Source: an uncultured Silvanigrella sp. (GTDB lineage Bacteria > Bdellovibrionota_B > Oligoflexia > Silvanigrellales > Silvanigrellaceae). Taken from it: a stretch of DNA of 57,978 bases. Every line of letters begins with the position of its first letter. Positions within the stretch are counted from its first letter, which is position 1. Of this stretch, positions 1 to 10,165 are shown piece by piece. A program made the position numbers and the translations under genes. Location of the stretch: assembly GCA_903933385.1 (NCBI GenBank), contig CAIZJW010000267.1, positions 1 through 57,978 of the forward strand, written 5' to 3'. The notes beneath the pieces are model-generated. The model searched no databases. It saw only the letters and a program-made list of their open reading frames with translations, and was not told where the DNA came from.

Positions 1-1230
1 AAAATTCTTATTCACAATCCGATTTTCAAAAGATGATTGCTGAAGCATCCATCCGCTTGGACGGAAGGGAGTCCTGACGCTTTTGAATTCTTTTTCCATT
101 CCTGAGAGTTGAATTATGATTAACGAATTCAAATTTTCCTTGAGACTCGAAACAACTGTTGCTGACTGACGAAGCCTGGCCACATCATCTGCAATCAGGT
201 TCAACCAAGTCAAACTTGTCCCCAGGAATGGCACCCCATCAAAGACTCGAAAAAAACCAAACAATTGCACTTGTGAAAGCACCAACCTGCGCTGCGCCTC
301 CTGGAGGAGTAGCAAATCGTTAAAACCAGTCAGTGTTTCTGTTCCGTAACCAACCAGCTGCTTTCCAAACCGTACCTGAGGAGAAATTGATACCATCGCC
401 TGGGATTTGTTTTTTACAATCGCCTTCGCATAATCTTTTGGATTTTGAATTGCTTTTCTTGCGAGCTCAGCGGTTGGCCCCTGCACGCCCGCAAGTAAAT
501 AATCGAGCTGGTCCGTGATTGATGAGCGCTGAATAACAAAAGGTATCCTCACGGCACCGGCCAGCTTTGCTTGCTCCGCCACAAATTCATTGCTCTCGAT
601 TTGTTCCGCAGGAACCAAAATCAAATGAACACGTCGTGCATCGCGTGATTTGCCTGCAGAGGCACGTTTCAAATCACTTTGAAGATTTTCAATGGGTGTC
701 TGTGATGCTGTTCCACGGGTCAAAGACGTCATCACAAAATGCCCGCCGGCAATCAGTTCAGAAATTTTATTCCCTTCCTTGAGCCAGGCTCTCGCTAACT
801 GAGGTGCAGAAATGATGTTCAGCGAAAACACGATAAAATGAGAAAGGACTAGCACCATGGCTGGAAGATTCTTGACGAAATAAATTCGAAAAGCAGCATT
901 TCGCCTGGAAGAGCGCCCTAGCTGAAAGTCCAAATACTGCCGACTCAAAAGCAGAACGAGTGATGCGGGCAATGAAATCAGAGCACCAATAAGGCCACTC
1001 AGCGCAACCAACATGAGCGCAGTCCAAAAAATCTGCCAGTCTGTGAATAATCCTCGAAACAAACGCAGATCGAATGAATCGGTGATCTTGCCATCTGCAA
1101 CAAAAAGTATGAGAAAAAGTGAAACTGCAATCCAGACGGCGACTGACAGGGAGACAAACCTTGAGACCTGCTCAAAAAAAGCTAGAACACCACCACCCGG
1201 TGTATATTTTGAGCGCGATCTGTAAGCCAT
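1..1230 (-). CDS. Hypothetical multi-pass membrane protein (possibly sensor-like), C-terminus beyond window
   Basis: Manual minus-strand translation from ATG at 1230 (MAYRSRSKYTPGGGVLAFFEQVSRFVSLSVAVWIAVSLFLILFVADG...) is open to base 1, about 410 codons, with several hydrophobic segments. Missing from the ORF track because it runs off the edge. Confidence 0.75.
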   Translation of the reverse strand, partial: MAYRSRSKYTPGGGVLAFFEQVSRFVSLSVAVWIAVSLFLILFVADGKITDSFDLRLFRGLFTDWQIFWTALMLVALSGLIGALISLPASLVLLLSRQYLDFQLGRSSRRNAAFRIYFVKNLPAMVLVLSHFIVFSLNIISAPQLARAWLKEGNKISELIAGGHFVMTSLTRGTASQTPIENLQSDLKRASAGKSRDARRVHLILVPAEQIESNEFVAEQAKLAGAVRIPFVIQRSSITDQLDYLLAGVQGPTAELARKAIQNPKDYAKAIVKNKSQAMVSISPQVRFGKQLVGYGTETLTGFNDLLLLQEAQRRLVLSQVQLFGFFRVFDGVPFLGTSLTWLNLIADDVARLRQSATVVSSLKENLNSLIIIQLSGMEKEFKSVRTPFRPSGWMLQQSSFENRIVNKNF

Positions 1231-1299
1231 GGGCAATCCCCTGCATGCTGTGTGCGAATATTCTATCGACGACGCGAAAAAACTTCAAAGAGGTAGACC

Positions 1300-2865
1300 A
1301 TGCCAGGCAACAACACTCTATCATCCGTTGACGCTCAAACCGTGATACTTGATGGACACTCGCTGACTTTAGAACAAATTGTCAAAATTGCTCGACGGGG
1401 TCATCAAGTCTCACTTTCACCAAAAGCTCTCGAAGATGTGCATCGTGCAAGAGCATGTGTTCAAAGTCGCGTGAGCGGTGGCGAAACCTTTTACGGGATT
1501 AACACTGGGTTTGGGGCTCTTGCATCGGTCAGGATCCCTGGAGACCAACTCCGTGAGCTTCAAGTTAATTTGATACGCTCCCACGCATGCGGAGTAGGTG
1601 CTCCTTTAGAGTCCGAGGTGGTGAGGGCGATCATTGTTCTCCGACTTCAAACCATGCTTCGCGGAAATTCAGGTGTTAGAGAGGAAACACTCCGCCAAAT
1701 GGAGTTTTTCTTAAACCAAGGAATCCATCCTGTCGTGCCAAGCCAGGGTTCAGTGGGAGCTTGTGGAGACCTCGCTCCTTTGGCTCATCTTGCTATGGCA
1801 CTCATCGGGGAAGGTCATGTCGAATGGAGGGGAGACGTCTACCCAACATCAGTGGTTCTCGCCAAACTGCAGCGAAGTCCGATTTCACCTGAGGCCAAAG
1901 AAGGCCTTTCTCTCATCAATGGCACTCAGGTTATGACAGCCATTGGCATGCTAGCGCTCGACACTGCAGCACAACTCCTCTGCACTGCCGACATAACTCT
2001 GGCTATGTCACTAGATGCCACTATGGGGACAGCAACAGCCTTTCGTGAGGAAATACAGAAAGTGCGGCCTCACCACGGACAGAGAATTGCCGCGTCAAAT
2101 ATGAGAAAAGTGCTCGCCGACGATGGTCTTCGTTTGAGCCATGCCGGCTGTAAGAAAGTCCAAGATCCTTATTCTTTCCGTTGTGCACCACAAGTTCATG
2201 GGGCTGCCCGGAATGCCTTCGCACACGTTCAAGACACTCTGATGATTGAGTCCAACTCGAGCACTGATAATCCGCTTGTTTTCCCAGACACGAACGAAAT
2301 TCTGAGCGGAGGCAACTTCCATGGCGAACCTGTTGCTATGGTTCTAGACTACCTGGCAATTGCGATTGCAGAAATTGCGAGCATTGCTGAACGCCGCATC
2401 GACAAGCTTGTCAATCCACACATGAGCGGCCTTCCTGCTTTCTTAGTTAAAGACTCAGGGCTCAATTCCGGTTTCATGATCCCGCATGTGGTTGCAGCTT
2501 CATTGGTGAGCGAAAACAAAATTCATTGCCATCCTGCTTCGGTTGACACTATTCCCACGTCTGCCGAACAAGAAGACCATGTCAGCATGGGAATGACATC
2601 GGCGCTCAAACTGCAGAGAGTTTTGCAGAACACTGCTCGAGTGCTTGCCATTGAAACACTCGCAGCTGCTCAAGGACTCGAGTTTCACAAGCCTCTCCAA
2701 GGAGGCCTTGGAGTCAGGGCAGCATACGAGTTTGTCCGCAGCAATTCGCCAGCCCTCGACAAAGACCGTGCTTTGGCAGCCGACATCGAAAAGATGTCAT
2801 CATCAATATTGGCTGGTGAACTGCGCAGGCATGTCGAGTCGGTTGTTGGAGAGCTTGAGCTTTGA
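1300..2865 (+). CDS. hutH: Histidine ammonia-lyase (HAL/PAL family)
   Basis: 521 aa; FYGINTGFGALA, GSVGACGDLAPLAHLAM (MIO region), SSTDNPLVF, QEDHVSMGMTSALKL motifs. Confidence 0.93.
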   Translation: MPGNNTLSSVDAQTVILDGHSLTLEQIVKIARRGHQVSLSPKALEDVHRARACVQSRVSGGETFYGINTGFGALASVRIPGDQLRELQVNLIRSHACGVGAPLESEVVRAIIVLRLQTMLRGNSGVREETLRQMEFFLNQGIHPVVPSQGSVGACGDLAPLAHLAMALIGEGHVEWRGDVYPTSVVLAKLQRSPISPEAKEGLSLINGTQVMTAIGMLALDTAAQLLCTADITLAMSLDATMGTATAFREEIQKVRPHHGQRIAASNMRKVLADDGLRLSHAGCKKVQDPYSFRCAPQVHGAARNAFAHVQDTLMIESNSSTDNPLVFPDTNEILSGGNFHGEPVAMVLDYLAIAIAEIASIAERRIDKLVNPHMSGLPAFLVKDSGLNSGFMIPHVVAASLVSENKIHCHPASVDTIPTSAEQEDHVSMGMTSALKLQRVLQNTARVLAIETLAAAQGLEFHKPLQGGLGVRAAYEFVRSNSPALDKDRALAADIEKMSSSILAGELRRHVESVVGELEL

Positions 2866-3992
2866 AAAATCTCAATCCTGCAACTCAAATAAATCCTGGC
2901 TTAAACAAGGCAGAGTGCATTGAACGACTAAACATGCTGATCCCCGAATCGAAAAACCAACACACCCTTTGGATGATTCAGCTTGGTTCAGAAACCAAAG
3001 ATCTTTGGGAGAGGGAGTTCCTTCAATCTATTTCGTTGAAAAATGCACCAGTCACACTCGGTCGTGACTTTTATTCTATTTCGCTCAACGAAGCTGCGAA
3101 TGCGAGGGATCTTCTAAAGACAATATTCCCAAGATGGATCTGTCCGATTCTGCATCAATGGCCGGTCAACCCTCGCTCCGAGAAATTTGTTGAACGCGCC
3201 TGTTCCGGAATTCAAAACAAATTAGGACTGGAATGGCAAAATCTTCAGGTTCTCTCTGCAACTCCTGAACTCAAGAAAGTTGTCACGGGAATTAAGGGAC
3301 GGCTTTTACAACTCAAAGATAACTCTGAAAATACTGCTGCTTCTAATAAATCGATTTTGGTCATTCTTGTTCATCCAAAAGGACTCCTGGCAGGACTTTG
3401 CGGAGAAAAACTTGAATTAGGCTCGGGATATGCGGGAGGTTTGGGTTTTTTGAAGGAGAAATCCGCTCACTCGGACACGGATGAATCACAAGCACGAACG
3501 AGTCGAGCTGGTGGAAAAATTTCTGAGGTCTTGGCAATGCTCGAGGAACTCAAGATCTCATCTAAGGAATATCCAAATTGGCTGGAATTGGGAGCGGCTC
3601 CCGGAGGGATGACTGAAGAACTCGCTCGTTGGGGCGCGTCGGTCACTGCCGTCGACCTTGCAGAGCTCTCACCGCTGGTTAAGAAAAACAAGAAGGTCAC
3701 TCATCTTAAAATAAATGCTGACGAACTCCGAACTGCTGATCACTACGATGCTATCTTATGCGACATGAATGGCCCCACTGCCAATTCAACGAAAATCGTA
3801 GCAAAGTTAATCCCGACATTATCATCAGGAAGCCTCATCATTCACACTCTGAAGGTGACCTCGTTTGAAACACTCAAAGCTATGATTCAATTAGTCGAAA
3901 GGATTTTCACAGAAAATGGGGCTAAAATAATCGCCATTCGTCATCTCTTTCACAATCGTAAAGAGGTCACCGTGATCGCATTACGGCGCTAA
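2862..3992 (+). CDS. SAM-dependent methyltransferase, FtsJ/RlmM-like (putative rRNA 2'-O-methyltransferase)
   Basis: 376 aa; WLELGAAPGGMTEELARWG motif I, AVDLAEL, DAILCDMNGP; TTG start overlaps hutH stop. Confidence 0.7.
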   Translation: MKNLNPATQINPGLNKAECIERLNMLIPESKNQHTLWMIQLGSETKDLWEREFLQSISLKNAPVTLGRDFYSISLNEAANARDLLKTIFPRWICPILHQWPVNPRSEKFVERACSGIQNKLGLEWQNLQVLSATPELKKVVTGIKGRLLQLKDNSENTAASNKSILVILVHPKGLLAGLCGEKLELGSGYAGGLGFLKEKSAHSDTDESQARTSRAGGKISEVLAMLEELKISSKEYPNWLELGAAPGGMTEELARWGASVTAVDLAELSPLVKKNKKVTHLKINADELRTADHYDAILCDMNGPTANSTKIVAKLIPTLSSGSLIIHTLKVTSFETLKAMIQLVERIFTENGAKIIAIRHLFHNRKEVTVIALRR

Positions 3993-4072
3993 TTACAAAG
4001 TAAAAAGAATTTCTGAAACGCTGGTCTGAAGAATCAATCGAGAAAAGGTAGAGTTTGGCGGCGAAAAAATCT

Positions 4073-4108
4073 TAAAAAAAAAACAGCCCGAAGGCTGTAT
4101 TTTTTTTT
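4073..4108. terminator. Bidirectional intrinsic terminator
   Basis: ACAGCC-CGAA-GGCTGT stem (4083-4098) flanked by A-tract and T-tract, between convergent genes. Confidence 0.8.
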
Positions 4109-4192
4109 CATCCGCGAGGCAAAGACCAAGAGGAAATCGAATCGAATTAGCGAGAACACTCGTTTTGCGAGAACTCGCTAAGCCGCCAGCGA

Positions 4193-4573
4193 TTACTTAG
4201 CTTCTGCCGCTTGCTTGACTTCGTCAACGAGCTCAATAAGAGCGCGGCGAGCGTGGTCACCAGGACGGAAGCCGAGCTTCATAATCCGAGTAAAACCGCC
4301 GGGACGAGCGCCAGTTGCTGGTGCAACGTCTTTGAACAAGCGAGTCACAACTTCCGCACCGTACAGACGCGCTGCAGCGATACGGCGGTTTGCAACGGAA
4401 TCCTTGCGAGCAAGAGTGATGAGCGGCTCAACGACGCCACGCAACTCTTTTGCACGCTCAACGGTGGTTTCAATCCGACCACTCGTAATCAACTGGGTTG
4501 CAAGTCCGCGAAGAAGCGCCTTACGCTCAGCTGCATTGCGATTCAGTTTTCTGTATCCAAAACGATGTCTCAT
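4193..4573 (-). CDS. rplQ: 50S ribosomal protein L17
   Basis: MRHRFGYRKLNRNAAERKALLRGLATQLI; gene order. Confidence 0.96.
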   Translation of the reverse strand: MRHRFGYRKLNRNAAERKALLRGLATQLITSGRIETTVERAKELRGVVEPLITLARKDSVANRRIAAARLYGAEVVTRLFKDVAPATGARPGGFTRIMKLGFRPGDHARRALIELVDEVKQAAEAK

Positions 4574-4589
4574 CGCACATTCCTACCTT

Positions 4590-5594
4590 TTATGCCTTGA
4601 AATCACGTTCGCGAAGACGAGCAGGGTCAAATCCCTCGATCTTCATACCGAGGTGTAATCCCATTTCCGCGAGAATATCTTTAATCTCGTTCAGCGTTTT
4701 ACGTCCGAAATTCTTGGTTTTCAGCATCTCGGATTCACTCCGCATCACCAACTCACCAATATACCGAATACCGGCATTTTCAAGACAATTCGCTGCACGA
4801 ACTGAAAGTTCCAACTCGTCAACCGACTTGTATAAACTTTCGTTAACGCGCGCATCAACAGTTACAGTTTCAGCAACAGGAGCCTCTTCATCAGCTTCCT
4901 GGAAGTTGATGAAAACAGAAACCTGGTCCTTCAAAATCTTGGCCGAATAAGCCAAAGCATCTTCAGGAGAAACCGCACCGTTTGTGCTCACTTCGATAAC
5001 AAGCTTGTTGAAATCAGAACGCTGACCCACTCGAGTCTCAGCAACTGAGAAACTCACTCGACGAACAGGTGAAAACACCGCGTCAAGAGGGATGACACCC
5101 ACAGGGAGACCAGCTTCCTTAATCGACTCACTTGTTACATAGCCTTTGCCTGCACGTACATGCAGCTCAGCCTTGAACCGTCCGCCTGCACCAACTGTGC
5201 AGATGACTTGATCAGGGTCGAGGACACGCAGTGAACCATCAGCTTCAATATCCGACCCAGTCACCACTTTCGGGCCGACCACGTCAATTGTCGCTACTTT
5301 TTCAGTTTCACCATCCAACCAAACGCCCAAAGCCTTAAGGTTCAGGACGATTTCAGTCACATCTTCTGCGACATCGGGAACGGTTGAAAACTCGTGTTCG
5401 ACGCCTTCAATTTTAAGACCGACGACAGCGGCACCCTGCAAAGACGACAACAGTACACGTCGTAATGCATTTCCGAGCGTCGTTCCAAAGCCGCGCTCGA
5501 GGGGCTTCGCGATAAAACGACCGAACACAGGGGTGACATCTTCTCTTTCAATAAACTGTGGCTTTACAAGCGCTTTCCAGTTGCTCTGCATCAA
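4590..5594 (-). CDS. rpoA: RNA polymerase alpha subunit
   Basis: 334 aa; RGFGTTLGNALRRVLLSSLQGAAV, NFGRKTLNEIKDILAEMGL. Confidence 0.97.
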   Translation of the reverse strand: MMQSNWKALVKPQFIEREDVTPVFGRFIAKPLERGFGTTLGNALRRVLLSSLQGAAVVGLKIEGVEHEFSTVPDVAEDVTEIVLNLKALGVWLDGETEKVATIDVVGPKVVTGSDIEADGSLRVLDPDQVICTVGAGGRFKAELHVRAGKGYVTSESIKEAGLPVGVIPLDAVFSPVRRVSFSVAETRVGQRSDFNKLVIEVSTNGAVSPEDALAYSAKILKDQVSVFINFQEADEEAPVAETVTVDARVNESLYKSVDELELSVRAANCLENAGIRYIGELVMRSESEMLKTKNFGRKTLNEIKDILAEMGLHLGMKIEGFDPARLRERDFKA

Positions 5595-5642
5595 TTACCC
5601 CGTCTAGATTCCAAACGAACGCACATGCATGTGCGCTACGTG

Positions 5643-6275
5643 TTACTTAGAGTAAAGCTCGACGACCATCTGCTCACGCGCAGGGACCGAAATGTCCTCA
5701 CGTGCGGGCTTTGCAAGAACCTCTCCAGTGAAACTGGAGTGATCCCACTTCAACCAAGCCGGAGCTCCATGCCCTTCACGCTTCGTTGATTCGAGAGCTG
5801 CCAATACGGGCGCCATGTTACGGCTTGCTTCAGCCAATGTCACCTTATCGCCGACCTTCAAAACAGCCGACGGGATGTTGAGTCGCTTGCCGTTGACCAG
5901 AATGTGGTTGTGACGAACAACCTGGCGCGCGCCATTACGGCTTGCAGCGAGGCCAAGACGATAAACAACTGAATCCAAACGAAGCTCAAGACCCTGAAGG
6001 AGGAGCTCGCCTGTTTTACCTTTTCTCTGAGCAGCCTTTTCGAACATGCCGCGGAATTGCTTCTCAAGAATTCCGTAAACACGACGAAGCTTTTGCTTCT
6101 CACGCAACTGGTTGCCGTAGTCGGACAGTTTTGTACGACGCGCACCATGCTGACCAGGAGCGGACTTGCGCTTATCAACAGCGCACTTATCTGTGTAGCA
6201 CCGATCGCCCTTCAGATAGAGCTTAACGCTCTCTCGGCGACACAATCTGCAGCTTGGACCAATATAACGAGCCAC
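5643..6275 (-). CDS. rpsD: 30S ribosomal protein S4 (Cys-containing form)
   Basis: MARYIGPSCRLCRRESVKLYLKGDRCYTDKCAVDKRKSAPGQHG. Confidence 0.97.
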   Translation of the reverse strand: MARYIGPSCRLCRRESVKLYLKGDRCYTDKCAVDKRKSAPGQHGARRTKLSDYGNQLREKQKLRRVYGILEKQFRGMFEKAAQRKGKTGELLLQGLELRLDSVVYRLGLAASRNGARQVVRHNHILVNGKRLNIPSAVLKVGDKVTLAEASRNMAPVLAALESTKREGHGAPAWLKWDHSSFTGEVLAKPAREDISVPAREQMVVELYSK

Positions 6276-6294
6276 GGTTAAATCTCCAATTCAA

Positions 6295-6684
6295 TTAGAC
6301 GCGACGACGCTTCGGAGGACGGCAACCGTTGTGTGGAACGGGTGTTTCATCCTTAATCAGCGTGACCTTCATACCTGTTGCAGAAATTGCACGGATTGCA
6401 GACTCACGTCCTGAACCAGGACCGGTCACAATCACAGAGCAAGAGCGCATACCGCTCTCCATCGCCTTACGAGCTGCATCTTCGGCTGCCATCTGAGCGG
6501 CAAACGGAGTGCTGCGACGTGAGCCCTTAAAGCCTTTGCTACCCGAGCTTGACCAGGTGACAACGTCACCATTGACGTCTGCAAAGGTTACGATTGTGTT
6601 ATTGAAACTCGCCGAAATCGTCGCGATTCCGACTGGAACATTGCGCTTAACACGCTTCTTTTTGCTGACAACAGCCTTGTTCAT
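6295..6684 (-). CDS. rpsK: 30S ribosomal protein S11
   Basis: [40 protein letters not shown]. Confidence 0.97.
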   Translation of the reverse strand: MNKAVVSKKKRVKRNVPVGIATISASFNNTIVTFADVNGDVVTWSSSGSKGFKGSRRSTPFAAQMAAEDAARKAMESGMRSCSVIVTGPGSGRESAIRAISATGMKVTLIKDETPVPHNGCRPPKRRRV

Positions 6685-6707
6685 ACTTCACTCACTTCAG
6701 CTGGCGA

Positions 6708-7076
6708 TTATTTCTTCTTATTAGCAACGGTCTTTTTTGGACCCTTGCGTGTACGCGCGTTCGTCTTCGTTCTCTGCCCACGAGCTGGAAGCCCGCGACG
6801 ATGACGGAGACCACGATAGCAACCAAGATCCATCAAACGTTTTACGTTTGTTTGAACCATACGTCGCAAATCGCCTTCAACCGTAAGACTTCCGTCGATT
6901 GCTTTACGGATCTGGTTGACTTGATCGTCAGTCAGTTCCTGAGCACGGATGTCACGATTAATAGAAAGGCTGTCAAGAAGCTTTTGCGCTGTCTTGCGAC
7001 CAATCCCAAAAATATAAGTCAGAGAAATCTCAATCCGCTTGTTGCGCGGAATATCTACACCGGCAATACGTGCCAC
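6708..7076 (-). CDS. rpsM: 30S ribosomal protein S13
   Basis: [26 protein letters not shown]...[23 protein letters not shown]. Confidence 0.97.
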   Translation of the reverse strand: MARIAGVDIPRNKRIEISLTYIFGIGRKTAQKLLDSLSINRDIRAQELTDDQVNQIRKAIDGSLTVEGDLRRMVQTNVKRLMDLGCYRGLRHRRGLPARGQRTKTNARTRKGPKKTVANKKK

Positions 7077-7095
7077 GGAATACCCCCAAAAAGCC

Positions 7096-7209
7096 TTAAC
7101 CTTGGCGTTGCTTATGTTTCTTGATAGAGCAAATCACCCGAACAATACCCTCTCGACGAATGACCTTGCATTTGTCGCAGATAGGTTTAACGCTCGCACG
7201 AACCTTCAT
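7096..7209 (-). CDS. rpmJ: 50S ribosomal protein L36
   Basis: Manual translation [37 protein letters not shown] (37 aa); too short for the ORF track. Confidence 0.97.
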   Translation of the reverse strand: MKVRASVKPICDKCKVIRREGIVRVICSIKKHKQRQG

Positions 7210-7233
7210 AACTACCTCGCATAACGTACAAAC

Positions 7234-7452
7234 TTACTTCGCGCGGAAAACAATCCGACCGCGTTGGAGATCGTAAGGACTCAACTCCACCTTGACCCTG
7301 TCGCCAGGGAGAATGTTGATGAAATTCATCCTCATCTTTCCAGACACATGAGCCAGAACAATATGCCCACTCTCAAGCTCTACCCGAAACATATTGTTCG
7401 GAAGCTTTTCTGAGACAGTACCTTCCACCTCAATTCGATCATCACGTTCCAT
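7234..7452 (-). CDS. infA: Translation initiation factor IF-1
   Basis: [41 protein letters not shown]; the track ORF extends 12 codons further upstream. Confidence 0.95.
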   Translation of the reverse strand: MERDDRIEVEGTVSEKLPNNMFRVELESGHIVLAHVSGKMRMNFINILPGDRVKVELSPYDLQRGRIVFRAK

Positions 7453-7522
7453 ACACATCCCACCAATGACCGAAGTCTGATGCGCCAAGTCGCTAACGCA
7501 AAATTAGCGAGCAGGCAACAGT

Positions 7523-8188
7523 TCACTTCAGTTTTTTCGTTATGACAGCACCAACATCCAAATAAACCAACTCAGGGTCCTGGTGCGCGTTTAAGCGGAA
7601 CAGCAAACCCATCTCATGGTAACAACCGGAAATTGGAGCAGTTTCCTTTTCATACACGCCAAGACGCTTTGCGACCGAAGCCGGTTCGTCGTCTATTCTG
7701 CGTGCATAAGAATCTGTCGCACCACAGGAATTGCAGGACGAGGGGGCTAAACCCTCGGCATTCCCTGACGCGACCGCCGAACACTTCTGACAAGTCCAGC
7801 GATTACTCAATCTCGCGATGAGAACATCTTTGGAAACCTCAAAATCAATTGCCGCGTCGACTTTGAGATTCATCTTGAGAAGTACTTCGTCCAAAATCCG
7901 GACCTGACTCAAATTACGCGGAACACCATCTAGCAAAAGAATTTTTCTTCCTGCTTCTTTTGCTCTGACAAGAGATCCCGCAAAACATTCAAAGAGAGTG
8001 GTATCGTCAACCAACGATCCCGACTCAACTATTGACCTGACCTTCAGACCCAAACTTGAGCCTGATTTAATTTCTTCGCGAAGCAGAGCACCTGTAGATA
8101 TATGGGCTGCGCCGAGTCGATTTGCGACTAGCGAAGCCTGCGTACCTTTGCCCGCCCCGGGTGCACCCAACAGCACAAAAACTTTCAC
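7523..8188 (-). CDS. adk: Adenylate kinase with four-Cys LID
   Basis: GAPGAGKGTQASLVA; LID CQKCSAVASGNAEGLAPSSCNSCG; DDEPASVAKRL. Confidence 0.95.
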   Translation of the reverse strand: MKVFVLLGAPGAGKGTQASLVANRLGAAHISTGALLREEIKSGSSLGLKVRSIVESGSLVDDTTLFECFAGSLVRAKEAGRKILLLDGVPRNLSQVRILDEVLLKMNLKVDAAIDFEVSKDVLIARLSNRWTCQKCSAVASGNAEGLAPSSCNSCGATDSYARRIDDEPASVAKRLGVYEKETAPISGCYHEMGLLFRLNAHQDPELVYLDVGAVITKKLK

Positions 8189-9519
8189 GTTGGGCTCCGT
8201 TCAGTTGCTGGACCGAACTTCGGATCGCCTGAGTCATCTTTACCCGAGAAAAGTAAAGAGTCGTAACGCTGAGTCGCGAGCTGTGCGCTCACCTGCCGAA
8301 CAGTTTCGAGGGCCACGCCTACCACGATCAATAAGCTTGTTCCGCCGACAAACAACTGCTCAGAAAAACCCCCGGTCACTACTTGTGGTACCAAGCAGAC
8401 CAAATTCATATAGAGAGCGCCTGCAAGCGTCAGCCTGGTCACAACCATATCCAACGCTTCAGCGGTCTCAGTACCAGGTCTGATTCCTGGGATATACGCA
8501 TTCTGTTTCTTAAGATTTTCTGCGATATCGTCGGGTTTAAATGTTATCGAAGTATAAAAATAGCAGAAGAACAAAACCAATAGAGCGAACAGCACATTGT
8601 GGAGCCACTGGTTTGGAAAAAGCGCAGAAATCCAAGGACTTTCCGACTTGCCGAAAAAACCACCGAATGAAAGCGGAACAGCCAAGATAGTACTGCCAAA
8701 AATAGCAGGAATAACCCCAGACATGTTCACTTTGAGTGGCAAATGCGTGGATTGCCCCGACATGACACGGTTTCCAACCAACCGCTTCGCGTAATGCACT
8801 GCGATCTTGCGATAGCTCTGTTCAATGAACGAGATACCAAACACCGTTGCTACAAGAAAAACACCAAAGCCTAGAGCAGTGACCACGGTCATGCTGTTGT
8901 CTTTGAGAGATTCAACAACTTTTCCAACTCCGCTTGGGAAGTATGCAACGATGCCTGCAAAAATGATCAGAGATGTTCCATTGCCGATTCCCTTTTCCGT
9001 GATCTGCTCTCCAAGCCACATCACAAAACAAGTGCCGGCTGTAAGAAGCAAAGACGCCAGAATTCGGAAAGACATGCCAGGATCAAGGACCGCAGCACCG
9101 GCAATTGTATCTGGCGCGCTCTCAAGAGCGGTTGCTGCAAGATAACCCTGAAGCACAGCAATGAGAACGGCAAGAGTTCTTGTAATTCTATTAATTTTCT
9201 GCCGTCCTACTCCACCTTCTTTCTGCAGTTGTTCAAGCGAAGGAACGACTACAGTCATCAACTGAATGATGATGCTGGCAGAGATGTACGGCATGATGCC
9301 GAGAGCAAAAATCGAAAACTGATTCAGAGCCCCACCTGAAAACATGTTTAACATTTTCAGGAGGCCGCCGGAGTTTTGGCTAGCAAGTGCCACAAGCGCC
9401 TTGGCATTCACACCCGGAGTCGGAATATGCACACCCAATCTAAAAACCATCAAAGCCAAAAGAGTAAAAGCTACTCTTTTCAACAATAAGTTCTCACCGC
9501 TCTCATCGGCAAGTGCCAT
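8185..9519 (-). CDS. secY: Preprotein translocase subunit SecY
   Basis: Multi-pass protein; FRLGVHIPTPGV, GIGNGTSLIIFAGI, GIRPGTETAEALD; start chosen at MALADESGEN. Confidence 0.95.
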   Translation of the reverse strand: MALADESGENLLLKRVAFTLLALMVFRLGVHIPTPGVNAKALVALASQNSGGLLKMLNMFSGGALNQFSIFALGIMPYISASIIIQLMTVVVPSLEQLQKEGGVGRQKINRITRTLAVLIAVLQGYLAATALESAPDTIAGAAVLDPGMSFRILASLLLTAGTCFVMWLGEQITEKGIGNGTSLIIFAGIVAYFPSGVGKVVESLKDNSMTVVTALGFGVFLVATVFGISFIEQSYRKIAVHYAKRLVGNRVMSGQSTHLPLKVNMSGVIPAIFGSTILAVPLSFGGFFGKSESPWISALFPNQWLHNVLFALLVLFFCYFYTSITFKPDDIAENLKKQNAYIPGIRPGTETAEALDMVVTRLTLAGALYMNLVCLVPQVVTGGFSEQLFVGGTSLLIVVGVALETVRQVSAQLATQRYDSLLFSGKDDSGDPKFGPATERSPT

Positions 9520-9526
9520 CGCGTCC

Positions 9527-9949
9527 TTACTCCTCAATCTTCACGCCTGCGGCGCCAAGTTTTTCCCGTGTAGTCCCTGACACGCGAATTGATTTAACGA
9601 CCTTCAACGATTTTGGTACATCGCCGACGGACAACAATTTCACAACGGCTTTATTACCGCCGATGGTCGTGCCGTCAAGCACACCAGCTTCAATATAAGG
9701 CTCAACGTCGCGCAGATTCAAAGCAAACACTTCGATCGCGTGAACATTGGTAAATCCGCGCTTAGGCAAACGGCGATACAAAGGAGTCTGACCACCTTCG
9801 AATCCAGGCCGAATTCCACCACCAGCGCGAGCTGTTTGACCCTTGCCACCACGGCCACCCGTTTTTCCAAGACCACTTCCTGGTCCGCGGCCGAGACGAC
9901 GTCTGTCTTTGGTAGCGCCATCATTCGGGCGCAAATCTTGCATTCTCAC
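9527..9949 (-). CDS. rplO: 50S ribosomal protein L15
   Basis: MRMQDLRPNDGATKDRRRLGRGPGSGLGKTGGRGGKGQ. Confidence 0.96.
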   Translation of the reverse strand: MRMQDLRPNDGATKDRRRLGRGPGSGLGKTGGRGGKGQTARAGGGIRPGFEGGQTPLYRRLPKRGFTNVHAIEVFALNLRDVEPYIEAGVLDGTTIGGNKAVVKLLSVGDVPKSLKVVKSIRVSGTTREKLGAAGVKIEE

Positions 9950-9959
9950 AAACCACCTC

Positions 9960-10157
9960 TTACTCAGCAGGTTCTACTTTGACCCACTGGATGACCTTGT
10001 TGACCTGACCCAGAATGGGGTTGAGATTTGGCAAAACGCGAGACTGGCCGATCTTCTTCAGACCTAATGACACCAGAGTACGCTTTTGAGTCTCAGAACG
10101 CCCAGCAACACTTCTCAGCAAAGTTACTTTAATATTTTTAGAATTAAGGCTGTTCAT
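9960..10157 (-). CDS. rpmD: 50S ribosomal protein L30
   Basis: KVTLLRSVAGRSETQKRTLVSLGLKKIGQSRVLPNLNPILGQVNKV. Confidence 0.93.
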   Translation of the reverse strand: MNSLNSKNIKVTLLRSVAGRSETQKRTLVSLGLKKIGQSRVLPNLNPILGQVNKVIQWVKVEPAE

Positions 10158-10165
10158 GCCTAACC

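Noticed and set aside
4211-4950. Several plus-strand ORFs (129, 147, 150 aa) over rplQ/rpoA
   Set aside because: Antisense to clearly conserved genes, mutually overlapping, no recognisable domains.
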